NCBI RefSeq assembly: GCF_000716435.1
Contig: NZ_JNWO01000005.1
Span: 1 to 64,000, forward strand
DNA: 64,000 bases
Source of the DNA: Streptomyces xylophagus
GTDB lineage: Bacteria; Actinomycetota; Actinomycetes; Streptomycetales; Streptomycetaceae
Reading direction: 5' to 3'
Below are positions 43,202-52,437 of the stretch, in pieces; position 1 is the stretch's first letter, and every line of letters begins with the position of its first letter. The position numbers and the translations under genes were made by a program. A model generated the notes under the pieces. That model ran no database searches. It worked only from the letters and a program-made list of their open reading frames with translations, and had not been told where the DNA came from.

Positions 43202-45748
43202 ATGGGACGCGGCAAGCTCCGGATCTACCTCGGCGCGGCACCGGGCGTCGGCAAGACGTACGCGATGCTGTCCGAGGCACACCGCCGAATCGAGCGCGGC
43301 ACCGACTGTGTGGTCGCCTTCGTGGAACACCACAGCAGACCGCGCACCGAGGTGATGCTGCACGGCCTGGAGGAGATCCCGCGCCGCGAACTCGCCTACC
43401 GGGACACGACGTTCACCGAGATGGACGTCGACGCGGTCCTCGCCCGCCATCCCGAGGTCGCCCTCGTCGACGAACTGCCGCACACCAACATCCCCGGCTC
43501 CCGCAACGCCAAGCGCTGGCAGGACATAGAGGAACTGCTGGCGGCGGGCATCGACGTGATCTCGACCGTCAACATCCAACACCTGGAATCCCTGGGCGAC
43601 ATCGTCGAGTCCATCACCGGCGTACGGCAACAGGAGACCGTCCCGGACGAGGTCGTCCGCCGCGCCGACCAGATCGAGCTGGTCGACATGTCACCGCCCG
43701 CGCTACGACGTCGTATGGCGCACGGCAACATCTACAAGCCCGACAAGGTCGACGCGGCTCTGTCGAACTACTTCCGTCCCGGAAACCTCACCGCCCTACG
43801 GGAGTTGGCGCTCCTGTGGCTCGCCGACCGCGTCGATGCCTACCTCCAGGAGTACCGCAGCGAACACCGCGTCTCGGCGATCTGGGGCTCGCGCGAGCGG
43901 ATCGTTGTAGGCCTCACCGGCGGCCCGGAGGGACGCACGCTCATTCGCCGGGCCGCGCGTCTCGCCGAAAAGGGCGCGGGGGGTGAGGTGTTGGCGGTCT
44001 ACATCTCCCGCAGCGACGGCCTGACGTCCGCGTCCCCGAAGGAACTGGCCCAACAGCGCACGCTCGTCGAGGACTTGGGCGGCACCTTCCACCAAGTCGT
44101 GGGCGAGAACATCCCGGTGGCCCTGCTGGACTTCGCGCGCGGGGTCAACGCCACCCAGATCGTCCTCGGTGTCTCCCGCCGCAAGGGCTGGCAGTACGTC
44201 TTCGGGCCCGGCGTCGGCTCGACGGTCGCCCGGGACTCGGGACCCGACCTCGACGTCCACCTCATCACCCACGACGAGGCGGGCAAGGGACGCGGACTGC
44301 CCGTGAACCGGGGCGCACGGCTCGGGCGCGCCAGGATCGTCTGGGGCTGGCTGGCCGGAATCGGCGGACCGCTGCTGCTGACCTGGCTGTTGAGCAGTGT
44401 CGCGCCCGAAGTGGGCCTGGCCAACGACATGTTGCTGTATCTGACCCTGACCGTGGCGGCCGCCCTGCTCGGCGGACTGTTCCCCGCACTGGCCTCGGCG
44501 GCGGTCGGATCGCTGCTGCTGAACTGGTACTTCACCCCGCCCGTGCACACCTTCACCATCGCCGACCCCAAGAACATCGTCGCCATCGCGATCTTCGTGG
44601 CCGTCGCGGTGTCGGTCGCGTCGGTGGTCGACCTGGCCGCACGGCGCACGCACCAAGCGGCCCGACTGCGCGCCGAGTCGGAGATCCTCTCCTTCCTCGC
44701 GGGCAACGTACTGCGCGGCGAGACCAGCCTGGAGGCCCTCCTGGAACGGGTCCGGGAGACCTTCGGCATGGAGTCCGCCGCCCTGTTGGAGCGCGCGAGC
44801 GACGTCGAACCCTGGACCTGCGCCGGCAGCGTGGGCCCACGCCCCTGCCAGAACCCCGAGGACGCGGACGTCGACGTACCGGTCGGCGACCACATGGCCC
44901 TCGCCCTCTCCGGCCGGGTGCTCCCCGCCGAGGACCGCCGCGTCCTGGCCGCCTTCGCCGCGCAGGCCGCCGTCGTCCTGGACCGCCGCCGCCTGCGCGA
45001 AGAGGCAGACCAGGCCCGCGCGTTGGCCGAGGGCAACCGCATCCGCACGGCGCTCCTCGCCGCCGTCAGCCACGACCTGCGCACCCCGCTCGCCGGCATC
45101 AAGGCGGCCGTCTCCTCGCTCCGTTCCGAGGACGTCGACTGGTCGGAGGAGGACCGGGCGGAGCTGCTGGCCGGCATCGAGGACGGCGCCGACCGCCTCG
45201 ACAACCTCGTCGGGAACCTCCTCGACATGTCCCGCCTCCAGACCGGCACGGTCACCCCGATCATCCGCGAGGTGGACCTCGACGAGGTCGTCCCGATGGC
45301 ACTCGGCGGAGTCCCCGAGGACAGCGTCGAACTCGACATCCCCGAGACCTTGCCGATGGTGGCCGTCGACCCCGGGCTCCTCGAACGCGCGGTGGCCAAC
45401 CTGGTCGAGAACGCCGTCAAGTACAGCCCGGACTCAACTCCCGTACTGGTCAAGGCGAGTGCCATCGCCGACCGCGTCGAGATCCGCGTGGTCGACCGCG
45501 GCCCGGGCGTCCCCGACGAGGCCAAGAACCGCATCTTCGAACCCTTCCAGCGCTACGGCGACGCCCCACGCGGAGCGGGTGTCGGTCTCGGCCTGGCGGT
45601 CGCACGCGGCTTCACCGAGGCCCTCGGCGGCACCCTCAGCGCCGAGGACACACCGGGCGGCGGCCTCACGATGGTGCTCAGCCTGCAACTCGTACCCACA
45701 CAGAACCTTGCCGCCGTCCCCGGAGCCACTTACAGTCCCGCTCCGTAA
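43202..45748 (+). CDS. kdpD: KdpD sensor histidine kinase
   Basis: An 848-residue sensor: KdpD N-terminal domain with Walker A GAAPGVGKT (11-19), USP-like domain (about 245-370), four closely spaced membrane helices (about 380-490, DUF4118), GAF-like region, H-box SHDLRTPLAG with H624, N-box (NLVENAVKYS) and G boxes (DRGPG, GVGLGLAVARG). It senses K+ limitation or ionic stress and phosphorylates KdpE. It starts one base after kdpE ends. A divergent paralogue lies at 31.5 kb. Confidence 0.96.
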   Translation: MGRGKLRIYLGAAPGVGKTYAMLSEAHRRIERGTDCVVAFVEHHSRPRTEVMLHGLEEIPRRELAYRDTTFTEMDVDAVLARHPEVALVDELPHTNIPGSRNAKRWQDIEELLAAGIDVISTVNIQHLESLGDIVESITGVRQQETVPDEVVRRADQIELVDMSPPALRRRMAHGNIYKPDKVDAALSNYFRPGNLTALRELALLWLADRVDAYLQEYRSEHRVSAIWGSRERIVVGLTGGPEGRTLIRRAARLAEKGAGGEVLAVYISRSDGLTSASPKELAQQRTLVEDLGGTFHQVVGENIPVALLDFARGVNATQIVLGVSRRKGWQYVFGPGVGSTVARDSGPDLDVHLITHDEAGKGRGLPVNRGARLGRARIVWGWLAGIGGPLLLTWLLSSVAPEVGLANDMLLYLTLTVAAALLGGLFPALASAAVGSLLLNWYFTPPVHTFTIADPKNIVAIAIFVAVAVSVASVVDLAARRTHQAARLRAESEILSFLAGNVLRGETSLEALLERVRETFGMESAALLERASDVEPWTCAGSVGPRPCQNPEDADVDVPVGDHMALALSGRVLPAEDRRVLAAFAAQAAVVLDRRRLREEADQARALAEGNRIRTALLAAVSHDLRTPLAGIKAAVSSLRSEDVDWSEEDRAELLAGIEDGADRLDNLVGNLLDMSRLQTGTVTPIIREVDLDEVVPMALGGVPEDSVELDIPETLPMVAVDPGLLERAVANLVENAVKYSPDSTPVLVKASAIADRVEIRVVDRGPGVPDEAKNRIFEPFQRYGDAPRGAGVGLGLAVARGFTEALGGTLSAEDTPGGGLTMVLSLQLVPTQNLAAVPGATYSPAP

Positions 45749-45764
45749 TGTTCGTCAATCGGCC

Positions 45765-45775
45765 CGAAACTTTCG
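45765..45775. promoter_or_regulatory. Palindromic operator CGAAACTTTCG upstream of the GH43 gene
   Basis: The perfect palindrome CGAAA-C-TTTCG is 30 bp before the start codon. It matches the CGAA-N-TTCG class of site bound by the LacI-type xylo-oligosaccharide repressor BxlR and relatives in Streptomyces, which suits a beta-xylosidase-type gene. Confidence 0.6.
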
Positions 45776-45805
45776 AGAACGGGCCGGGCGGAGGAGACCC
45801 TGCGT

Positions 45806-47281
45806 ATGCGGACGTACGACAACCTGGTCATCGGCGGCTTCCATCCCGACCCCAGCGTCTGCCGGGTCGGCGAGGACTACTACCTCGCGTGCTCCAGCTT
45901 CGAGTACTTCCCCGGCGTCCCGCTCTTCCACAGCCGGGACCTGGTGCACTGGCGCCAGATCGGCAACGTCCTTGACCGGCCGGGCCAGTTGGACCTCCCG
46001 GACGACACCCCCGCCTCGGCCGGCATCTACGCCCCGACCCTCCGCCACCACGACGGCCGCTTCCACCTGATCACCACCGACGTGGGCGGCAAGGGCAACT
46101 TCCTCGTCACCGCCGACCGCCCCGAGGGCCCATGGTCGGACCCGGTGCTCGTCGACGTGCCCGGCATCGACCCCGACCTGGCCTGGGACGAGGACGGGAA
46201 CTGCTGGTGTGCCGTGGCCGGGGTGAAAGTGGCCCGCATCGACACGGCGACCGGCAAGGTACTGGAGGGCCCGCTCCCGATCTGGTCCGGGACGGGCCTG
46301 CAACACCCGGAGGCCCCGCACCTCTACCGCGTCGGCGACTGGTGGTACCTGATGCTGGCCGAGGGCGGCACCGCACACGGCCACAGCGTCTCGATCGCCC
46401 GCGCCCGCTCCCCGCGCGGCCCCTACGAACCGGCTCCCGCCAACCCGATCCTCTCCCACCGCAGCACCGACCTCCCCATCCAGAGCACCGGCCACGCGGA
46501 CCTGGTCACGGCCCCCGACGGCACCTGGTGGATGGTGCTGCTCGGCACCCGCCCCCGGGGCTGGTTCCCGGGCTTCCACGTCCTCGGCCGCGAGACGTTC
46601 CTGACCCCGGTGGAATGGGTGGACGGCTGGCCGAGGGTGGGCCCGGTACAGGAACAGCACCCGGCTCCGACAGCCTGGCATCCCCTCCAACTCCCGCCGG
46701 TACGCGACGACTTCGACGCCCCGACCCTCGCCTTCTCCTGGATCTCCCCGCGCAGCAGGCGGGACGACAGCTGGTCGCTGACTCGTCGGCCGGGCTGGCT
46801 GACCCTGGACGCGCAGGCGGGCCCCACGTTCCTCGGACGCCGACAGCAACATCCCGACTGCCGGGCGGCGGTCCGGATCGACCCCGGCTCCGGGCGCGCG
46901 GGTCTCTCCGTCCGCATGGACGAGGCGCATCACTACGACATCGAGGTCGCCGGGGGAGTGGTGAGCGTGGTCGCGCGGATCGGGCCGGTACGGCAGCGGA
47001 TCGCCGAGCATGTGGTGGAGCCGGGGCCGGTCACTCTTGCTGTCGCTATCAGCACGGCCGATGTCGGCACGCGCGGTCCCGACACCCTCACCTTCTCGGT
47101 GGAGGGCCCCGAAGGCGCCGTAGAACTCGCGGAGTTGGACGGCCGCTATCTCTCCACCCAGGTCGCCGGAGGCTTCACCGGCCGCGTGCTCGGAATGTAC
47201 GTCACCGAGGGCGAGGCGGACTTCGACTGGTTCGACTACGAGGAGGCGCAAGGAAAGCGAGCGACTACGGAGGGTGATTGA
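45806..47281 (+). CDS. Glycoside hydrolase family 43 (beta-xylosidase/arabinofuranosidase type)
   Basis: A 491-residue cytoplasmic enzyme (no signal peptide). The N-terminal five-bladed propeller starts with GGFHPDPSVCRVGEDYYLAC, including the catalytic base Asp of HPDPS; later acidic residues in VPGIDPDLAWDEDG and HPEAPHLYR fit the pKa-modulating Asp and general acid Glu. A C-terminal beta-sandwich (about 310-480) follows, as in GH43 xylosidases. It would release sugars from imported xylo- or arabino-oligosaccharides. GGAGGAG is well placed upstream. It starts 57 bp after kdpD with its own operator. Confidence 0.87.
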   Translation: MRTYDNLVIGGFHPDPSVCRVGEDYYLACSSFEYFPGVPLFHSRDLVHWRQIGNVLDRPGQLDLPDDTPASAGIYAPTLRHHDGRFHLITTDVGGKGNFLVTADRPEGPWSDPVLVDVPGIDPDLAWDEDGNCWCAVAGVKVARIDTATGKVLEGPLPIWSGTGLQHPEAPHLYRVGDWWYLMLAEGGTAHGHSVSIARARSPRGPYEPAPANPILSHRSTDLPIQSTGHADLVTAPDGTWWMVLLGTRPRGWFPGFHVLGRETFLTPVEWVDGWPRVGPVQEQHPAPTAWHPLQLPPVRDDFDAPTLAFSWISPRSRRDDSWSLTRRPGWLTLDAQAGPTFLGRRQQHPDCRAAVRIDPGSGRAGLSVRMDEAHHYDIEVAGGVVSVVARIGPVRQRIAEHVVEPGPVTLAVAISTADVGTRGPDTLTFSVEGPEGAVELAELDGRYLSTQVAGGFTGRVLGMYVTEGEADFDWFDYEEAQGKRATTEGD

Positions 47282-47296
47282 CCCCGGAAATGCGTC

Positions 47297-47332
47297 GGGG
47301 CCGGTGCGCACCTCGTGTGTGCGGCCGGCCCC
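47297..47332. terminator. Bidirectional hairpin between GH43 and DUF5999
   Basis: GGGGCCGG (47297-47304) pairs with CCGGCCCC (47325-47332), with an inner stem of GCGCAC and GTGTGC allowing one G-T pair. It lies between two convergent genes. Confidence 0.65.
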
Positions 47333-47349
47333 TCATGTTCTTGAATTGC

Positions 47350-47571
47350 TCAAGCGGCAGTCATCACCTGTCGGTGCGGGGCGATGATCTGGCCGTCGGG
47401 CAGGAGCTCACCGGTGTCCTCGAACAGGAGAACGCCGTTGCACAGCAGACTCCAACCCTGTTCCGGGTGGTGCGCCGTGAGGCGCGCGGATTCCCGGTCG
47501 GCGGATTCGGCTGTGGGACACGGTGGCTGGTGCTTGCACATTGGTGGGATCTCTCGCTCTGTTGTGGTCAT
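47350..47571 (-). CDS. DUF5999 small protein
   Basis: The 73-residue protein contains the family hallmark MCKHQPPCPTAESADRE followed by HHPEQGWSLLCNGVLLFEDT and GELLPDGQIIAPHR. DUF5999 proteins are small, actinobacterial, and carry conserved Cys/His residues near the N-terminus; function is unknown. The ATG at 47571 has a GGGGGA-rich ribosome site; an internal ATG at 47541, immediately before CKHQ, is how many homologues begin. Upstream there is a pair of 12-bp palindromes. Confidence 0.8.
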   Translation of the reverse strand: MTTTEREIPPMCKHQPPCPTAESADRESARLTAHHPEQGWSLLCNGVLLFEDTGELLPDGQIIAPHRQVMTAA

Positions 47572-47704
47572 GTCCGTCCCCCGTGGTGTTGAGTCGGTCC
47601 GAACCCAGTGTTGCCCCACGGGCGTCAATCCGCAGGGATTTAGCAGCACCGCTTCTCACAGGTTAGTGACGCTTCACCCGCGCGGACGGTTCATCCCAAT
47701 TCCC

Positions 47705-47737
47705 AGCTCGTACGAGCTTTTTCCTGCTCGTACGAGC
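47705..47737. promoter_or_regulatory. Two GCTCGTACGAGC palindromes 20 bp apart
   Basis: Perfect 12-bp palindromes lie at 47706-47717 and 47726-47737 with centres 20 bp apart (about two helical turns), and a third half copy TTACGAGCG follows. They sit 135-167 bp upstream of the DUF5999 start in a 254-bp gap and look like a cooperative operator for an unknown dimeric regulator. Confidence 0.5.
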
Positions 47738-47825
47738 GTTACGAGCGTAAATAGGGCCGGAAACGCGATCGTACCCCGCTGCCGGGAATTCGGCGGCGGG
47801 GTACGGAGGCGACGGAGGGGGAAAG

Positions 47826-48410
47826 TCAGGCGGGGGAACCGAGCAGGGGCGCGGGAGTCACCCGATGGGTCAGCACCGGCAGCAACTCGGCGACCCGGTG
47901 CGGACGGTGGGCCGCGATGCCGGGCGGTGCCGGGGCCAGCGGGACCAGCAGATCGGTCGCGGCGGGGTGGCCGTCGGCGCCGTCCGCGGTGAGGTCGCCG
48001 TGCAGCCAGAGCGTGAGCATGTAGAGGCCGGGCACGGAGAGGAGGCGCGGCTGGTAGGCGCCCTTCATGTTCTCGGCCTGGCGCAGCGCCCGCTCGGTGG
48101 CGGCGATGTACGGGCCCTCGAAGAAGTGCGAGAACGCCCAGCCGTCGGGCGTCAGCATCGTCTCGGCCGCGGCGACCGCGCGGTCACCGCAGCGGATCAG
48201 GAAACGCCACCCGGCCAGCCGGGTGACGGCCGCCCCCTCCGGGGCGACGCTGTCCAACACATGGACTGGCAACGGGAGTTCGGGGGTTGCGGGCCCCTGG
48301 GCCGCGCGCAGGGACGGGGTTCGGGCCTCGCGGACGGCGGTGGGGGAACCGAGTGCCGTGAGAACGGAGCGCAGGGCGGGCGCGGGAGCCGGGGGGACAT
48401 GCAGCGGCAT
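47826..48410 (-). CDS. Hypothetical protein, 194 residues
   Basis: I do not recognise this protein. It is Ala/Pro-rich, has no signal peptide or membrane helix, and contains a conserved-looking core with aromatic residues (GWRFLIRCGDRAVAAAET, then FSHFFEGPYIAATERALRQA). The codon third positions are strongly G/C, as in its neighbours, so it is real. GAGAGGCG lies about eight bases before the ATG. It is divergent from the GCS2-type ligase gene with a 530-bp gap. Confidence 0.65.
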   Translation of the reverse strand: MPLHVPPAPAPALRSVLTALGSPTAVREARTPSLRAAQGPATPELPLPVHVLDSVAPEGAAVTRLAGWRFLIRCGDRAVAAAETMLTPDGWAFSHFFEGPYIAATERALRQAENMKGAYQPRLLSVPGLYMLTLWLHGDLTADGADGHPAATDLLVPLAPAPPGIAAHRPHRVAELLPVLTHRVTPAPLLGSPA

Positions 48411-48940
48411 GGTGGGTCGCCTCTCATTCGACAGGCACGGTGGCGCGAGGGCGGGACGGGGGCGGACGGCGCTGTCAGCTCTCGGGGTCAGGGAGGCCGG
48501 GGCCGGGTGCTGTGAACATGGGTACGGCGTGCCGCACGTGACCTCGACGGCAGGACCAGGACCGTGGGCACCAACCTTCTGCCTTGTTCGCGGAGTTTAT
48601 ACGACACGTGTTCAGACGATGTTTCGTCTAACCGTTTCCCGTATGAACAACAAGGGGCTATTCGGCCAGCGATTCGCGGGAATCACCCCTGTTCCGAACC
48701 GGTCCTGCGGCGATGACCTCGGGATATGGCGCCGATGCGGTCGGCCAATTGTCGTCGGCGTTTTTCACGAGGTCCTCATTGAGTGCGGAACTGCATGGTG
48801 CCGCATGCCTCGTGAATGTGCCGCGGGTCACGTTCGACCAGAGTAGCGGGCGCCGGGCCGCTCCGGGACGTTATCGATCGCCAGGTCTGGGCATCATCCT
48901 TCCTGACCCGGGGACGAGTGGGACGAGGAGGTGGCGCATC
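48411..48940. other. Gene-free stretch with an inverted repeat
   Basis: No gene can be supported in this 530-bp divergent gap. It is less GC-rich than its surroundings in the 48590-48790 part. It contains the perfect inverted repeat AGACGA-TGTT-TCGTCT (48614-48629), a possible operator, and at its right end the AGGAGG (48926-48931) of the following gene. Confidence 0.5.
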
Positions 48941-50458
48941 GTGGGGGAGAAGGTCGTGGCGGGGCCGTTCGAGCTCGCTGACCGCCAGCGCTACCGCGCC
49001 AAGCTGCGGCGGTGCCTGACGGGACTGGAGCGGCTGCTGGCCGAGAAGCGGTTCGACCGCCCGAAGAACCTCATGGGGCTGGAGATCGAACTCAACCTCG
49101 CCGGCACCGACGGCATGCCGAGAATGCTGAATGCGCAGGTCCTGGAACGCATCGCGAGCCGAGATTTCCAAACAGAACTCGCCATGTTCAATCTGGAAGT
49201 CAACATTGCCCCACATCGATTGGAGGGCCGGGTATTCGACCGGCTCGCCGAGGAGATCCGTACGTCGCTGGCATATGCCCATCGAAAAGCGGGCGAGCTC
49301 GACGCCGGAATAGTGATGATCGGCATTCTGCCGACGCTGGACCGGGACGACCTGGTCTCCTCGAACCTCTCCGCGGTCGACCGCTACACCCTGCTCAACG
49401 ATCAGATCGTGGCCGCCCGCGGCGAGGATTTCGTCCTCGACATCGACGGCGTCGAACACCTCACCTGCACCTCGGGCTCCATCGCGCCCGAAGCCGCCTG
49501 CACCTCCGTGCAGTTGCACCTCCAGGTCACCCCGGACCGCTTTGCGGACGTGTGGAACGCGGCCCAGGCCGTCGCCGCGGCGCAGATCGCCGTGGGCGCC
49601 AACTCGCCCTTCCTGTTCGGCCGTGAGCTGTGGCACGAGTCCCGCCCCCCTCTCTTCCAGCAGGCCACCGACACCCGCCCGCCCGAACTCCAGGCCCAGG
49701 GCGTACGCCCCCGCACCTGGTTCGGCGAACGCTGGGTCACCTCGGCGTACGAACTCTTCGAGGAGAACCTGCGCTTCTTCCCGCCCCTGCTCCCGATCCA
49801 CGACGACGAGGAACCCCTCGACGTGCTCGACGCGGGCGGCATCCCCACCCTCGCCGAACTCGTCCTGCACAACGGCACGGTGTACCGCTGGAACCGCCCG
49901 GTCTACGGCATCGCCGACGGCGTCCCGCACCTGCGCGTCGAGAACCGCGTCCTGCCCGCGGGCCCCACCGTCACCGACGTCATCGCCAACACCGCCTTCT
50001 ACTACGGCGTCGTCCGCGCCCTCGCCGAGGAGTCGCGGCCGGTGTGGACCCGGCTGCCCTTCGAGGCCGCCGCCGCCAACTTCGACACCGCGTGCCGCCA
50101 CGGCATCGACGCGAGGCTCATCTGGCCCCGGCGCGGACGCCTCGGGGGCACCACCGAGATCGACGCGGTGGCCCTCGTACGCGACGAACTGCTGCCGCTG
50201 GCGGAGGCCGGCCTGGACGCGTGGGGGGTCGAACCGGCCGACCGGGACCTGTACTTGGGCGTGATCGACGAACGCTGCCGCCGCCGGGCCAACGGCGCGA
50301 CCTGGCAGTCCGCCACGTTCCACCGCGCCCTCGAACAGGGCCTCACCAGGGAAGCCGCCTTCGCCGCCACGACGCGCCGCTACAGCGAGTTGATGCACCT
50401 CGGGGAGCCGGTCCACACCTGGCCGGTGGGGTTGCCGGAGCCGGTGCCGCTGGGGTGA
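48941..50458 (+). CDS. GCS2-type glutamate-cysteine ligase family protein
   Basis: A 505-residue carboxylate-amine ligase-like protein of the GCS2 class (YbdK/EgtA-like). The GLEIELNL motif near residue 47 is the ATP/glutamate-site start of the family, and CTSGSIAPEAACTSVQLHLQ matches the central substrate loop. Streptomyces make mycothiol rather than glutathione, so classical glutathione synthesis is unlikely; gamma-glutamyl ligation in another pathway is more probable. The GTG at 48941 follows AGGAGG with nine-base spacing, and an upstream in-frame extension to 48713 is rejected for lack of such a site. Confidence 0.8.
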   Translation: MGEKVVAGPFELADRQRYRAKLRRCLTGLERLLAEKRFDRPKNLMGLEIELNLAGTDGMPRMLNAQVLERIASRDFQTELAMFNLEVNIAPHRLEGRVFDRLAEEIRTSLAYAHRKAGELDAGIVMIGILPTLDRDDLVSSNLSAVDRYTLLNDQIVAARGEDFVLDIDGVEHLTCTSGSIAPEAACTSVQLHLQVTPDRFADVWNAAQAVAAAQIAVGANSPFLFGRELWHESRPPLFQQATDTRPPELQAQGVRPRTWFGERWVTSAYELFEENLRFFPPLLPIHDDEEPLDVLDAGGIPTLAELVLHNGTVYRWNRPVYGIADGVPHLRVENRVLPAGPTVTDVIANTAFYYGVVRALAEESRPVWTRLPFEAAAANFDTACRHGIDARLIWPRRGRLGGTTEIDAVALVRDELLPLAEAGLDAWGVEPADRDLYLGVIDERCRRRANGATWQSATFHRALEQGLTREAAFAATTRRYSELMHLGEPVHTWPVGLPEPVPLG

Positions 50459-50530
50459 ACTGCCCTTGTTCCAGCCCGCGTTGGCGGAGACGGGTGAACT
50501 GCGGCTGCTTCAGCCCGCGTTGGCGGCTGC
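50457..50530 (+). repeat. Short tandem duplication at the 3' end of the VWA gene
   Basis: TGAACTGC followed after a few bases by TTCCAGCCCGCGTTGGCGG occurs at about 50457-50487 and again at 50495-50526, period 38 bp. The second copy contains the stop codon and last codons of the VWA-domain gene, so the first copy is a non-coding remnant of its end. Confidence 0.6.
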
Positions 50531-52297
50531 GCCCGACGCGCCCGCCGCCACGATGGCCTGGAGGATCACCGACTGGATCTGGGCCGGGTTGCTCACCTCG
50601 TGGCCGGAGCCGCCGGTGGCCTCGGCGATCTGCCGGGCCTCCTCCTTGTCGGCCTCCGGACCCACCGCGATCATGATCAGCGGCACCGGCCGTTCCGGGC
50701 TGGCGAGTTGCTGCAACTGCCTGACGAGCGTGGAGCGGGAGATGCTGCCGGGGTCCTGATTGACGCCGTCGGTCAGAATGACCAGCGCGTTGAACTTCCC
50801 CTTCACATAAGAGGAGGTGGCCGCCTTGTACGCGGCGAGCGTGGTGTCGTAGAGGCCGGTCGCCCCGCCCGGCACCGGCTTCAGCGAGCCGAACGCCGCT
50901 GACAGCGTGTCCCGTTGGGTGCCGTCGCCCTTGCGGTCGCCGAGCCGCTCGGTCGGCACCAGGATCTTGTAGTCCTTGTCGCCGTCGAGCTTCGTGGAGA
51001 ACTCCCACAGCCCGATCTCGTCCTCGGGCGTGAACGTGGCCAGCGCCTGGAGCAGCGACGCCTTCGTGACGTCCATCCGCGACTGCCCTGTCCCCGGCAC
51101 CGACTCCGACATCGAGGACGACGCGTCGACGACCGTGGTGATCCGCGCGCTCTGCACCGTGATCGTCCAGGTGCCCAGGGCCTCTTCGAGCGCCGCGTCG
51201 GAGGCCTGGTCCGCCGGGGCGGCGGCGTACGGCTGCGGACTAGTACCGCCGGCCTTGGCGACCACCGCCTTCGGCGCGTCGTCGTCATCGGTGCGGAAGC
51301 CGTACTTCTCCATGAGCTTCTGCTGCGCCGGCTGGCTCAGATAGGTCATGAACCGGATCGCGGCCCGGCTCTCGTCCGTCGTCAGCCGCTCCTGGTCGAC
51401 CAGGTTGTACGGATAGTCGAGCCGCGGCGAGCCGTCCTTCGGATAGAAGAGATCGAGGCTCCCGTCACTGTCCGCCGACGCGTTGTACGCGAACGCCGAC
51501 TGCTCGCTGAGGACCAGTGCCTGGTTGCGCTTCGGGTTGCCCTGCTCGGTGCCCGAGGAGTCACGCGGCAGGGTGTCCAGGACCTGACTGTCGGTGTCCG
51601 AGATCCGCTGCGACAACGTCTTCATCATCGCCGCAGCCTGCGTGGCCCCGCCCTTGACCTTGGCGGCGGCCGTACTCAACTGCGTGAGCGCCAGCAGCCC
51701 CGTCGCGCTGCGCGCCGGATCGGCCGCGCCCAGCCGCAGCGAGTCGTCCTGCAGGGTGGCACCGGCCAGGTCCAGCCAGGTGTACGTCTTCTTCGGCCAG
51801 CCCAGCGACTTCGCGGCGGCCGGGACCATCGCCACGCCGACCGGCGTCGAGGCCACGTTCCCCGCGGGCGTCACCCCCGTCGCGTCGCTGTTCGCGGCCG
51901 ACGAGACATGGTTCACCCACAGCTCCGAGTCGGGCACCCACACCTGGATGTCCGGGTGCTTGCCCGCCTTGAGCGTGTCCGCGAACTTGTACGACTCCTC
52001 GGCGGTCACCGAGATGTTCAGACACTGCCCGTCGGACGTGATGTTCTCGTCGCGGGCGTTTCCGGCCGCCGCGCGCAGGGCGGGAGCCATGTCGGGGGAG
52101 GCGGCGAGTTTCAGCCGTACCGCGTCCTTCCGGCAGGAGGAACCGAAGGAGAGCAGCCCGCTCTGCACCGCGACCGCGGTACCGCCGGCGACAGTGAGCA
52201 CGAGGACCGTGGCGATGGCCACCGAACGGCGGCGCGCCCGGGGGCGGGGGTCGCTGCCGCCCGCCCGGTACTGATCGGGCAAGCTGTGACGTCCCAT
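50510..52297 (-). CDS. Membrane-anchored solute-binding plus von Willebrand A domain protein
   Basis: A 595-residue protein: N-terminal basic segment and one transmembrane anchor (about 24-45), an extracellular type-2 periplasmic-binding-like domain (about 60-370), and a C-terminal VWA domain with the MIDAS motif DASSSMS and later conserved T and D (VILTDGVN). It is likely an extracytoplasmic metal-dependent adhesion or complex-assembly protein; this fusion is common in Streptomyces but uncharacterised. The ATG at 52297 has GGGAGGGG 12 or more bases upstream, longer than usual. Confidence 0.8.
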   Translation of the reverse strand: MGRHSLPDQYRAGGSDPRPRARRRSVAIATVLVLTVAGGTAVAVQSGLLSFGSSCRKDAVRLKLAASPDMAPALRAAAGNARDENITSDGQCLNISVTAEESYKFADTLKAGKHPDIQVWVPDSELWVNHVSSAANSDATGVTPAGNVASTPVGVAMVPAAAKSLGWPKKTYTWLDLAGATLQDDSLRLGAADPARSATGLLALTQLSTAAAKVKGGATQAAAMMKTLSQRISDTDSQVLDTLPRDSSGTEQGNPKRNQALVLSEQSAFAYNASADSDGSLDLFYPKDGSPRLDYPYNLVDQERLTTDESRAAIRFMTYLSQPAQQKLMEKYGFRTDDDDAPKAVVAKAGGTSPQPYAAAPADQASDAALEEALGTWTITVQSARITTVVDASSSMSESVPGTGQSRMDVTKASLLQALATFTPEDEIGLWEFSTKLDGDKDYKILVPTERLGDRKGDGTQRDTLSAAFGSLKPVPGGATGLYDTTLAAYKAATSSYVKGKFNALVILTDGVNQDPGSISRSTLVRQLQQLASPERPVPLIMIAVGPEADKEEARQIAEATGGSGHEVSNPAQIQSVILQAIVAAGASGAAANAG

Positions 52298-52437
52298 GAC
52301 GGTGGTGCCCCTCCCTGTTGAACCTCGTGCCTCCGTCTCCCCCAACGGCCCGTCGCGCACGATCTTTCGTAAGTTCTTTCGAGACCCTAGCGGGGCGAAG
52401 ATGGGCATGAGGCGGGATTTCCGAACTGAAGGCAGGT

